A stretch of 33,702 bases of DNA from NCBI GenBank assembly GCA_003563055.1, contig PWSY01000117.1, positions 1 to 33,702 on the forward strand, in the 5' to 3' direction. The stretch's first letter is position 1. Each line of letters begins with the position of its first letter. Both the position numbers and the translations under genes were made by a program. This stretch comes from Anaerolineaceae bacterium (GTDB lineage: Bacteria; Chloroflexota; Anaerolineae; Anaerolineales; Anaerolineaceae). Positions 25,331-33,702 of this stretch are shown piece after piece. The notes below the pieces were generated by a model. The model did not search any database. It was not told where the DNA came from and saw only the letters and a list, made by a program, of their open reading frames with translations.

Positions 25331-26970
25331 TCCCGAAATATCCTGACATGCCGATTGGGTTCTTTGCCATAAGAGTGCGAGACCAGTTCAGCCTGTCTTG
25401 CCATCTCATGCTGCAACCGACGTACTGTTGATGAAGCCGGGTCAAGGTCAACCCAGCGTTCCCCATTAAGCACAGCTTGAATAGCTGCCTGAGTCTGATC
25501 CACCATTGCACCTTCCTCTCCCGGCCGGTTATTTACACTGGTGAGATTGAATAAATCAACCAGGAATTGCTCCATTTGCTGGCTGGTATTGGAACGCAGC
25601 ACAAATATGGGTAAACCACGCTGTTCAGCTTCAATAACAGGTTGCTGACGTTCACGATAATAACGCCTTAAGGTAAGCAAAGCTTCAGCATCCTTTAAGT
25701 TGCGCACAATTTTAGCGGGTACTTTCAAGTTTTTTGCGGCTTGGAGCAAACGATTACGCGCCACACCGTAGGGGTAGATTTCAACCGATTTCAGCCCATG
25801 GCGTTCATCCTGCACCATCCCCAGCGACTCTTCCAGAGTCTCTACACGCCCACCGCCATTGGGCTGTCGCTGGCTGCCAGCCGATCGGCTGAAGGGGGCA
25901 GTATCCCGCTTCATGGACCGGCTTATGGCCTGGGCAGCCGTACTCACTTTCGGCCCCGATGGTTTTTGCGTATGGATCTTATTTTCATCATCCCGATAGC
26001 GAATCTCAGGAGGCAGCGGATACCCACGCAGGAGCGCGTCCACCGCAGCAGACACATCACTTTGCACCGCGATCCTATCCCGATCTTGTATTTCAACCAG
26101 TACATCAAAGGTTGGTGGCGCCCTCCGTTCCAAAACCGTCTTTTGGGTTCCTCGTCGACGAGCTTCATCATCTGAAAGGGTAACTGATTCAATCCCGCCC
26201 ACCAGGTCAGACAGAGTGGGGTTCAGGAGCAAGTTTTCTAATGTATTGCCATGGGCGGTACCAATCAACTGCACCCCTCGCTCGGCAATAGTGCGCGCAG
26301 CCATAGCCTCCAATTCGCGTCCAATCTCATCAATCACGATCACCTCAGGGTTGTGGTTCTCCACCGCCTCAATCATAACCTCATGTTGAAGGGAGGGTTG
26401 AGCCACCTGCATGCGACGGGCAGCCCCAATTGCGGGGTGAGGCACATCGCCATCACCCCCAATCTCATTACTGGTGTCGACAATGATCACACGGGCACTT
26501 TCCGCCAGGATGCGAGCAGCCTCCCTCAAAATAGTGGTCTTGCCAACACCAGGCCTGCCTAATATCAGGATGCTGGAACCCGATTCGATTAAGTCTTGAA
26601 TAATATCACTGGTGCCATAGACAGCCCGCCCAATTCGAAAAGTTAGCCCCACCACATCTCTATGGCGATTGCGGATCGCTGATATCCTGTGTAAAGTCCG
26701 CTCGATCCCTGCACGATTGTCGTCATCAAACTCACTGATCGATTTTATGACCAGATTAATATTATCGTAAGTGACCTCACTATCACTTAATACAGCTTCA
26801 CGGTGAACAAAGCGCGCTTTTGGCAAACGGCCAACATCCATCACAATTTCCAATAAGTTGTCACTGTCATCAAGCTCTCGGACAACTTCAGAAATGCGCG
26901 ATGGCAGCACATTAAGCATTAAGTCCAAATCATCGGTAATTTTTTGATGTTCAAGCATAAACTTTTTCAA
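25327..26970 (-). CDS. SpoIIIAA/Ycf45-like AAA ATPase with C-terminal R3H domain
   Basis: LNVLPSRISEVV...LILGRPGVGKTTILREAARILAE, VIIVDTSNEIGGDGDVPHPAIGAARRMQV, EVIVIDEIGRELEAMAART; C-terminal STVRRLQHEMARQAELVSHSYGKEPNRHVRIF. Confidence 0.92.
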   Translation of the reverse strand: MKKFMLEHQKITDDLDLMLNVLPSRISEVVRELDDSDNLLEIVMDVGRLPKARFVHREAVLSDSEVTYDNINLVIKSISEFDDDNRAGIERTLHRISAIRNRHRDVVGLTFRIGRAVYGTSDIIQDLIESGSSILILGRPGVGKTTILREAARILAESARVIIVDTSNEIGGDGDVPHPAIGAARRMQVAQPSLQHEVMIEAVENHNPEVIVIDEIGRELEAMAARTIAERGVQLIGTAHGNTLENLLLNPTLSDLVGGIESVTLSDDEARRRGTQKTVLERRAPPTFDVLVEIQDRDRIAVQSDVSAAVDALLRGYPLPPEIRYRDDENKIHTQKPSGPKVSTAAQAISRSMKRDTAPFSRSAGSQRQPNGGGRVETLEESLGMVQDERHGLKSVEIYPYGVARNRLLQAAKNLKVPAKIVRNLKDAEALLTLRRYYRERQQPVIEAEQRGLPIFVLRSNTSQQMEQFLVDLFNLTSVNNRPGEEGAMVDQTQAAIQAVLNGERWVDLDPASSTVRRLQHEMARQAELVSHSYGKEPNRHVRIFRD

Positions 26971-27106
26971 CTTCTAACCCTGTAACTAATAATTTAACAT
27001 CACGCCTGGTAGCATAGTGCCTAATTTTATCCGATTATTATTAACATAACCTTTGACGAAACTTTTACTTCAGCTACGGCAGTTTTACTTCATCTTTATC
27101 TTACTC

Positions 27107-28048
27107 TTAATCACAATTATGCATCGACCCAATTGGAAAGGTTGGCTCAGGGTTCCCATTTTCGATGGGTTTAAATGAGAACTGGGCTTTGACTCTTTGG
27201 CGTAATGCCAGGTAACGCACCAGGTAGACTTGTTCTGGCCCAGGATCGAAGCCCATTTCTTCGAGGGCATGTTCCACCCATGGCTGGTAAGATCGCACCG
27301 TCATAAAAACCGGCCTGCCATTGAGCCCTGGTAATTCATGCAGTAAATGCGCCAATATACCAGAGATGCTTTCTTTTGTCTGCGGGTGAATCAAGGGCAA
27401 AACCCATGCACCAGCAGGGCCATAAACCAGGTCAGCATAAGCCTGCAATTCACCTTTTTCATCATAATGCACCATCCCCAACATCTCACGTCGAGATATT
27501 GGTTCAACGGTCTGCACCAAAGGGGGCACCATAGTATGATACAGACTCCGAACGGCTGCAATATCTTCACTGCTCCAAACCTGCCAGCCCCTATGAAGAT
27601 TTGTCTGACCCTTCGCTGGTGACTCGCACCTGAAAACTCGTTGCTTTGCAATCACAGAAAATCCTGCCTGCCGAAATTGTGGAAACCAATTGGAATCGAT
27701 CGCCAAATCTGCAGCAACCTGTTTAGCACCCCAATGACCAGCTTGTTTGATCAATCCCTCCAGCAAAATAACCAGATTTTGAGGGTCACTTTTTTCTGTC
27801 TGAAGCAAATAATTCACCTGCGCACTGGGCATCCCCTGAGATTGATGGATCTGGCCAACAATTTTATCTGAATCTTGATCCGACTCGAGCACACCTGTAA
27901 AGACATGATCCGTAAGGCGGAAAGAAGTCATCAAATGCGACCATGAGAACGGAGAGCCACAGGTTAAAGCAAGGACATTATCCAAGCTTTGCAGTTCCTT
28001 TCGATGACGGAAGAGAAACGACCAGTCGTACCAGATAATCGGGCGCAC
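27107..28048 (-). CDS. Hypothetical protein, GNAT-like fold suspected
   Basis: 313 aa; GLIKQAGHWGAKQVAADLAIDSNWFPQFRQAGFSVIAKQRVFRC resembles a GNAT C-terminal core; family not certain. Confidence 0.5.
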   Translation of the reverse strand: MRPIIWYDWSFLFRHRKELQSLDNVLALTCGSPFSWSHLMTSFRLTDHVFTGVLESDQDSDKIVGQIHQSQGMPSAQVNYLLQTEKSDPQNLVILLEGLIKQAGHWGAKQVAADLAIDSNWFPQFRQAGFSVIAKQRVFRCESPAKGQTNLHRGWQVWSSEDIAAVRSLYHTMVPPLVQTVEPISRREMLGMVHYDEKGELQAYADLVYGPAGAWVLPLIHPQTKESISGILAHLLHELPGLNGRPVFMTVRSYQPWVEHALEEMGFDPGPEQVYLVRYLALRQRVKAQFSFKPIENGNPEPTFPIGSMHNCD

Positions 28049-28050
28049 TT

Positions 28051-28626
28051 TTATGATTTTGTCATCTCCAAAAAAAATTGGTGAAAACGAATGTCTACCG
28101 TCAGTTCTGGATGAAAAGAGGTTGCCAGCAGTTTATCCTGGCGGGCTGCCACAATGCGTCCATCAGGCAGCATCAGGAGGTTTTGGGCACGGCCATTAAC
28201 AGATTTTATGATAGGGGCACGGATAAATACGGCATGAAAGGGTTTATGATTACCCTTATCTAAAAATGGGGCTTGTAAATCAATTTCAAAACTATCCACC
28301 TGACGTCCAAATGCGTTACGTTCCACCTCAATATCCATCAAGTTAAGCAAGGGCTGATCACTTTTGGCATCCTTCGACAGGAAAATCGCACCGGCACAGG
28401 TGCCCCAAACAGCCTGCGTTTGACCAAATAGGCGTAAGGGCTCGATCATATTAAAAGCAACAGCTAATTTTCCAATCGTGGTCGACTCACCACCCGGAAT
28501 AATCAAGCCCTTCAAACCAGACAAATCCCTGGGCAATTTAACCAGTCTTGGACTGACATCAAGTGCTTGAAGGATTTGACAATGTTCCAGAAAATCGCCC
28601 TGAAGTGCAAGGACACCGATTTCCAT
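28051..28626 (-). CDS. pdxT: Pyridoxal 5'-phosphate synthase glutaminase subunit
   Basis: MEIGVLALQGDFLEHCQIL, GLIIPGGESTTIGKL, WGTCAGAIFL, ATSFHPELTVD; Met start at 28626 chosen over the upstream ORF start. Confidence 0.95.
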   Translation of the reverse strand: MEIGVLALQGDFLEHCQILQALDVSPRLVKLPRDLSGLKGLIIPGGESTTIGKLAVAFNMIEPLRLFGQTQAVWGTCAGAIFLSKDAKSDQPLLNLMDIEVERNAFGRQVDSFEIDLQAPFLDKGNHKPFHAVFIRAPIIKSVNGRAQNLLMLPDGRIVAARQDKLLATSFHPELTVDIRFHQFFLEMTKS

Positions 28627-28651
28627 GTGGTATTCTCTCAAAAAATATGTG

Positions 28652-29539
28652 CTACCAGCCGCGGGTGGCAATCAGTTCTGCTTCAGGTATATCTGTCACC
28701 TGGCGTCCTACCATTGGTTCGCCCAGGTTGCGACTGACCTGTCCCAGAATCTCTGGATCATTATAATGGGTGGTCGCTTTAACAATTGCATTAGCACGTT
28801 TAGCAGGGTCACCGGACTTAAAAATGCCCGAACCAACAAAAACGCCATCGACACCCAACTGCATCATCAAGCCTGCATCAGCCGGCGTCGCAATGCCACC
28901 CGCCGCGAAGTTAACCACAGGCAGCCGTCCCAAGGCACGGGTTTCTTTGACAAGCTCATAAGGTGCCCCAATTTCTTTAGAAAAGGTCATCAGTTCTTCT
29001 TCGGGCATATTCTGTAAACGACGGATTGCACCATATACACTGCGTGCATGCCGGACGGCTTCAACGACATCGCCCGTGCCTGCCTCACCCTTCGTGCGCA
29101 TCATCGCGGCCCCTTCGCCTATCCGGCGAAGTGCTTCTCCCAGGTTGCGGCAACCGCACACAAAGGGCACCTTAAAATCGTGCTTATTGATGTGATGTGC
29201 TTCATCTGCCGGGGTTAATACTTCTGATTCGTCAATATAATCAACGCCCAGGGATTCGAGAATCTGGGCTTCCACAAAATGACCAATCCGACACTTTGCC
29301 ATCACCGGTATGGAAACAGTTTCCATAATCTTTATGATTAATTCAGGATCGCTCATCCGGGCAACGCCACCATGGGCGCGAATATCTGCCGGGACACGTT
29401 CCAGCGCCATAACGGCAACCGCGCCTGCGTCTTCGGCAATTTTGGCATGTTCTGGGGTGACCACATCCATGATCACACCACCTTTTAACATCTGTGCCAA
29501 CCCTTTTTTAACCTTAAATGTTGCGACCTGTTCTGCCAT
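28652..29539 (-). CDS. pdxS: Pyridoxal 5'-phosphate synthase lyase subunit
   Basis: [65 protein letters not shown]...; start at 29539 is conventional. Confidence 0.97.
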   Translation of the reverse strand: MAEQVATFKVKKGLAQMLKGGVIMDVVTPEHAKIAEDAGAVAVMALERVPADIRAHGGVARMSDPELIIKIMETVSIPVMAKCRIGHFVEAQILESLGVDYIDESEVLTPADEAHHINKHDFKVPFVCGCRNLGEALRRIGEGAAMMRTKGEAGTGDVVEAVRHARSVYGAIRRLQNMPEEELMTFSKEIGAPYELVKETRALGRLPVVNFAAGGIATPADAGLMMQLGVDGVFVGSGIFKSGDPAKRANAIVKATTHYNDPEILGQVSRNLGEPMVGRQVTDIPEAELIATRGW

Positions 29540-29744
29540 AACACCTCCGAGGAATCTAATTCCCACACATTCTACCACGCGGGGGGTCAACAAACAATCC
29601 CGTTCACGGACAGGAATCCAATGGCCGACAGGAAAAACAATGGCTTACCTGAGGTGGGTGGCAATAAGTTTTCTGAATTTATTTCCAGCGGGTCAAGATC
29701 GTTTCACGCTCAAAGATTGTGGCACCTGAATTGACTCATTCCCT

Positions 29745-30115
29745 TCTAATCTGAGGATTTTGCCTCTCAGAATTTGATAAATCAACTACCAGGGTATAGT
29801 CAGTACCCTCAACCTGAAAGACGCCATCCAATTATTTGATCAGCCTTATCCAGCCTGGATTGAAGGGCCAGAATTGAAATTCCACTTTGTGTCCAAACAT
29901 TTTTTCCTCAAGTTCTCAGGTCGATCAAATTCGATCAAGCGAGTTTTAAAAATGCCCATCCGATCACATAGTTGATCTACCTCATTGAGATTAGGCGTAC
30001 AAAGAAAAATCGTGCGACCTTCACTGGGTAGCGCTTCAATAAAATGGCAGATCATCCTTGCAAAACTTTTCCTGATTGAGGCGACTTCAAAAACTTACAA
30101 ATTACCCCCCCAGCC
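29745..30115 (-). pseudogene. Remnant of an ABC transporter ATP-binding protein (C-terminal part, frame-disrupted)
   Basis: ALPSEGRTIFLCTPNLNEVDQLCDRMGIFKTRLIEFDRPENLRKK matches the region after Walker B of ABC ATPases; no Walker A or signature upstream; downstream sequence DGVFQVEGTDYTLVVDLSNSERQNPQIRRE continues in another frame after a stop. Confidence 0.75.
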
Positions 30116-30118
30116 TGT

Positions 30119-30748
30119 TCACACGCTTGACAACCAGTAAGCAGCCACACCAAAAGCCACAGAGACATTGAGGGATGATTTTTTACCAGACATGGTCAGC
30201 CCCAGGACCTGATCACAGCAGGCAATCAGCCCCGGGTCAACGCCAGATTGCTCATTGCCCACAACCAGGACCAACGGCGTGGTCTCGTTTTTTAAGCGAT
30301 ATTCAAAAACTGGGATAGCTTCTGGGGTACATTCCAAAACCAGGATGCAATAACCCCTTTGACTTAAATCTTCCACCAACCTGAGCGCATTGCGATGATA
30401 GGACCATGACACACTTTGTTCCGCCCCAAGTGAGGTTTTTTGAATTGCCACATTTTCATCAGGCACAGGGGTGATTCCGCAAAGATAAACATGATCCACA
30501 CCCACCCCGTCGGCAGTTCTGAATATTGCACCCACATTGTGGGCGCTGCGGATATTGTCTAACAACACTGAAATTCTGCGGGGGGGCTGGCTGCCAGACA
30601 AACAGGGCTGATTTTGAAAAGCTGGCACGGCACAATCCATCAATGCCCCACAAACCGGACAGTAAGTCCCCTGATACAACTCTCTATCAATGGGCATCCT
30701 GATACCACAGCTCTTTTCGGGACATTGACGAATTTCAAAGTCAGCCAT
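30119..30748 (-). CDS. SpoU/TrmH family RNA methyltransferase with N-terminal zinc-ribbon-like segment
   Basis: RISVLLDNIRSAHNVGAIFRTADGVGVDHVYLCGITPVP, LVLVVGNEQSGVDPGLIACCDQVLGLTMSGKKSSLNVSVAFGVAAYWL; N-terminal CPEKSC...CPVC. Confidence 0.93.
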   Translation of the reverse strand: MADFEIRQCPEKSCGIRMPIDRELYQGTYCPVCGALMDCAVPAFQNQPCLSGSQPPRRISVLLDNIRSAHNVGAIFRTADGVGVDHVYLCGITPVPDENVAIQKTSLGAEQSVSWSYHRNALRLVEDLSQRGYCILVLECTPEAIPVFEYRLKNETTPLVLVVGNEQSGVDPGLIACCDQVLGLTMSGKKSSLNVSVAFGVAAYWLSSV

Positions 30749-30882
30749 GCTTCTACTCCTGGTTCAATTCCACAAGGAAGTCACCAACCCAAAACTTGTA
30801 ACTATTGTAAAGTGTAAATCAGAAAAAGTGACCTAAAGCTGACAAATACTGCGAATATCAAGGAAAATACCCCATTAAAAGC

Positions 30883-30917
30883 CAAACGCCTGGGTGAGGG
30901 GGGCACCCAGACGTTTG
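30883..30917 (-). terminator. Hairpin terminator downstream of the MTHFR gene
   Basis: CAAACG-C-CTGGGTG ... CACCCAG-A-CGTTTG with 7-nt loop; on the minus strand followed by GCTTTTAATGGGG. Confidence 0.6.
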
Positions 30918-31026
30918 ACGATGTAAATATAGCATACTTTTTAAAGTTTGGCAAGGGGGAATTTTGGGATTTTTATAAATTGATGTCCTGAATATTTTTC
31001 ACAAAAATTTTCTACAAGATGAAAAC

Positions 31027-31042
31027 GTCGCCCCTTGGCGAC
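31027..31042 (-). terminator. Short hairpin directly after the MTHFR stop codon
   Basis: GTCGCC-CCTT-GGCGAC; on the minus strand followed by GTTTTC. Confidence 0.4.
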
Positions 31043-32542
31043 CTAACCCTCGTTAGCCCGGATATTACTGATTTCAGGTGTGTGACCCCTGAGACCGCTT
31101 TCCTTGAGTAATCGCTTGAGGTCATCCGTATTTACGATTGCCATAAAGTGAATACCATCCACTCCCGGCAGTGATTTTAACTGCTCAATAATCTCTAAAT
31201 TTATCTGATGGGATTCTTTTATTACATCCCTGGCGCTTCGCAACCGCGCCATGATTTGATTGGGAATTTCAACCCCAGGAAGTTCCGCCAGGTAGTTCGC
31301 GGCTCTAATATTCCTGATCGGCGCCACACCTGCCAGCAGGTGAACGCGTTTTAATACATCCCTCTTGTCAAGCGCTTCGAGATAAGCTTCGAATTTTGGC
31401 AGGTCATAAACCAGATTCGTTTGCAGAAACTGCGCGCCGGCGTTAACCTTTTTCTCTGTCTTCAGGGCTTGAAATCTCGGCGTCATGGCAAAAGGGGCAG
31501 ATCCAGCGCCAATAAAAAAATTCACCCGGTCGTTAATCCGCCGTCCATCAAGAAGCACGCCTTCATCACGCATTTTTCTGGCCATCCACACCGCTTGCAC
31601 GCTGTCAAAATCCCAGATATCCATTCTGCTGTAGGGTATTTGACCTAAACTGGGGTGATCTCCGGTAATGAACAGAAGGTTACGGATGCCTGAAGCTGCT
31701 GCACCCAGGACATCCCCTTGGAACCCAATCCGAGTTCGATCACGTGCAACCATCTGAAGGATGGGGTCCATACCTAATTCTGCCGCCCGGATGGCACACA
31801 CCAAGGAGGAAATATGCGGTGTGGCTGAAGGGCTATCGGTGATATTGACTCCATCAACAAGGCCCTTAAGCTGGCCTATCTTTTTGTCGAAGACATGAAA
31901 GCTATTCGTTGGCGGTGGGACAAGCTCACAGGTGATTGCAAATCGACCCTGTGAAAGAACACGCTCCAGGCCAGAAACAGGTTCATGGAATGGTGGGTTG
32001 TGGGGAACTGCATCACCAGCCCACCAATCTGGTTGGCGAATTTCACTAAAAAACCTGTCCCATTTTCTGACACGTTCTCCAGGTGCTGCACGAATGACTG
32101 ATCTGGCAATATTTACCAGGCCGTATCCCTTGGCTTGAATATACACATCATGGAGTGCCGATGTGCCTGTTTTATTCCAATCAAGAGGGGGCAGCACCTC
32201 CAGCAGCTTTTCCATCCGACCCATTTTTTCAGCGCGCTCGAAAATCGCATACCAAATGCAAGGTCGTGAGGGGTCCACACAACATTGGCCGGGTTTCGAC
32301 CCACCACAGGGGCCGTTACGCAACCCCTTCGGACATGCCATGGGACAGATAAAGGCCGTTTCCTGAAGAAGGCAATTCCCGCACATACGGCAGCCCCATA
32401 GGAAGCCTTTTAAAGACCTTTCAAAAGTTTCTTCAGCGCGTTCCAATAAGCGCCTCTTTTTGAATGGATAATAGGCTTTTTGCCAGCGTCGAGCAGGTGT
32501 AAAAATCGGCATAGCTATTTCACGGAGGCCAGGACTTTTCAC
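31043..32542 (-). CDS. Fused MTHFR_C (MetV-like) and methylenetetrahydrofolate reductase (MetF-like) protein
   Basis: N-terminal GCRMCGNCLLQETAFICPMACPKGLRNGPCGG...CVDPSRPCIWYAIFERAEKMGRMEKLLEVLPPLDW (MTHFR_C); C-terminal FAITCELVPPPTNSFHVFDKKI...VDGVNITDSPSATPHISSL...LLFITGDHPSLG (MTHFR TIM barrel). Confidence 0.93.
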   Translation of the reverse strand: MKSPGLREIAMPIFTPARRWQKAYYPFKKRRLLERAEETFERSLKGFLWGCRMCGNCLLQETAFICPMACPKGLRNGPCGGSKPGQCCVDPSRPCIWYAIFERAEKMGRMEKLLEVLPPLDWNKTGTSALHDVYIQAKGYGLVNIARSVIRAAPGERVRKWDRFFSEIRQPDWWAGDAVPHNPPFHEPVSGLERVLSQGRFAITCELVPPPTNSFHVFDKKIGQLKGLVDGVNITDSPSATPHISSLVCAIRAAELGMDPILQMVARDRTRIGFQGDVLGAAASGIRNLLFITGDHPSLGQIPYSRMDIWDFDSVQAVWMARKMRDEGVLLDGRRINDRVNFFIGAGSAPFAMTPRFQALKTEKKVNAGAQFLQTNLVYDLPKFEAYLEALDKRDVLKRVHLLAGVAPIRNIRAANYLAELPGVEIPNQIMARLRSARDVIKESHQINLEIIEQLKSLPGVDGIHFMAIVNTDDLKRLLKESGLRGHTPEISNIRANEG

Positions 32543-32570
32543 CTGGTATCCCTACTTTTAAATGGGCGAC

Positions 32571-33065
32571 CTAAGGGTTAACAACAATTTCAACAACTTG
32601 AAAAACCCAGCGATTGGCAGGTGTGGCAGGAAAAACCAAACGGATGGGGCCGGCAACTGGTTCTGTATTCACAATCCAATCACCGCCATCTTTTAGAGCC
32701 ACAATGCCATCGATAAGCTCATCGGATGTAATCTCAACAGCATAACCGTCTGCAGCTCTGGCGGTGATCGAGCTGAATCCGTCCTGTGCACCAACCTGAT
32801 TTAGGATCAGCGCTAATGCTACACCATCAAAGGAACGAAATTCATCTTCACCCCGTGTTTTCTCCATTAAGACATCTGTTAGCGACATCTGGGGCAAGTC
32901 TGCCAGTTCATTGAAAGTAAAGACGGTTGGGCTGCTCACCGCCCCGGTCACCGACAATTCCCAATCGACGTTGGGCCTGCCACTGCAAGCTGCAAGCAAA
33001 ACAGTGGTTGCGATTAAAAAACCAAAAACAAACATTCTCAAGTATTTAATGTATTTCTTTTTCAT
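32571..33065 (-). CDS. Lipoprotein with small molybdopterin-binding (sulfite oxidase-like) domain, probably non-catalytic
   Basis: Lipobox VLLAACSG; FTFNELADLPQ...FRSFDGVALALILNQVGA...ADGYAVEITSDEL...GPIRLVFPATPANRWVFQVVEIVV. Confidence 0.75.
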   Translation of the reverse strand: MKKKYIKYLRMFVFGFLIATTVLLAACSGRPNVDWELSVTGAVSSPTVFTFNELADLPQMSLTDVLMEKTRGEDEFRSFDGVALALILNQVGAQDGFSSITARAADGYAVEITSDELIDGIVALKDGGDWIVNTEPVAGPIRLVFPATPANRWVFQVVEIVVNP

Positions 33066-33121
33066 TTTTCTCCTATTTCTCCATAAATGTGACGATCCTT
33101 CTTGAATTTCTCATTTATTTA

Positions 33122-33702
33122 TCATTTCGTTGAATCGATTTGAACGACACCGGTTGGCCAGATAATTCGTCCACGATCGGGTAACACCAGGGTGACTTCT
33201 CTCCTTACGATGGCGAGAACCGCATCGCTGATCTCTTCACCTGCGAACTCATGCTGGTTTCCATCCATGTCCGTGACAGTAATTTTTGAGGGCGAAGGGG
33301 TTTTTAAAAGCGGTAAAAGCCGGGCACCCTCCACCCAATTTGCGACATAAGCAATGCCGGTCTTCCCATCCTCAGTGGTCAACATCGTATCCGACCCTTC
33401 TACTGTCACACGAACCGTGTTTTCTAAAAGCAATCGCCCAATCGAGGTAGCTTCACCATCGATGCCCAATGGCTTATCCGTTCCCACTACTATGATTCTT
33501 TTGATGCTCTTAAGCCAAGTGGAGACGTGAACAGATTCTGTCACAAAACGAACGCCATCAACATAAGGGACGAGCATGGCCGTATCATCCAAATATTGGG
33601 CTTCAATGGTAGTCAGTCCTCCGTCATTGGTGAGAAAAGATATGGACTCAAAGGTTTCGATTCCATTCTGGGCCAGGAAATCAAACAAGAGAATATGCGT
33701 GC
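33122..33702 (-). CDS. Related small Moco-domain-like protein, 5' end beyond the window
   Basis: LTTIEAQYLDD...ITVTDMDGNQHEFAGEEISDAVLAIVRREVTLVLPDRGRIIWPTGVVQIDSTK; frame remains open to the right window edge (ORF-track start at 33688 is a TTG). Confidence 0.6.
   Translation of the reverse strand, partial: THILLFDFLAQNGIETFESISFLTNDGGLTTIEAQYLDDTAMLVPYVDGVRFVTESVHVSTWLKSIKRIIVVGTDKPLGIDGEATSIGRLLLENTVRVTVEGSDTMLTTEDGKTGIAYVANWVEGARLLPLLKTPSPSKITVTDMDGNQHEFAGEEISDAVLAIVRREVTLVLPDRGRIIWPTGVVQIDSTK

Noticed and set aside
25741-26175. 144-aa plus-strand ORF antisense to the SpoIIIAA-like ATPase
   Set aside because: Antisense shadow ORF, no motif or RBS support.
29310-29729. 139-aa plus-strand ORF over the pdxS start region
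   Set aside because: Mostly antisense to pdxS; the unique tail is short and not protein-like.
29780-29860. Selenocysteine readthrough as an explanation for the broken ABC ATPase
   Set aside because: The ORF's stop at 29846 is TAA, and the later homology lies in a different frame, so gene decay explains it better.
1-33702. CRISPR arrays, tRNA/rRNA genes, prophage or toxin-antitoxin systems
   Set aside because: No regularly spaced direct repeats, no recognisable RNA gene sequences and no phage or TA proteins found by eye; tRNAscan-SE/Infernal would be needed to exclude small RNAs.

Overview
The window looks like bacterial chromosome, probably Chloroflexota/Anaerolineae (inferred from gene content, not proven). 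It is densely coding and mostly on the minus strand. Main blocks, left to right: (1) a truncated selD whose catalytic codon is an in-frame TGA, so the supplied ORF track misses it; (2) a gamma-Glu-GABA-hydrolase-like peptidase and rplS; (3) two small unknown genes, a GH3-family protein and a cysteine-peptidase-like protein; (4) an oxidative TCA-branch locus with icd-acnA divergent from iclR, a citrate synthase of the mitochondrial/eukaryotic sequence type, and a DUF4914-like P-loop protein; (5) a polysaccharide cluster (flippase, NAD-sugar epimerase, nucleotide-sugar dehydrogenase); (6) a type-4 UDG, rimI, tsaB, tsaE, a lipid glycosyltransferase, DUF951 and plsC; (7) a PrsW protease, a DsbA-cyclophilin fusion lipoprotein, tmk, a SpoIIIAA-like/R3H ATPase and a GNAT-like protein; (8) pdxT-pdxS, an ABC-ATPase remnant, an SpoU methyltransferase, a MetV-MetF-like fusion, and two small proteins resembling Moco-binding domains but lacking the Mo-ligand cysteine. 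The strongest leads are the Sec-encoding selD, the IDH whose cofactor-pocket residues point to NAD+, the DUF4914-like P-loop gene beside citrate synthase, a MITE-like palindromic repeat with two diverged copies (one flanked by a 7-bp direct repeat), and a consensus promoter with a palindromic candidate operator in front of iclR. I saw no CRISPR array, rRNA, tRNA or transposase gene.
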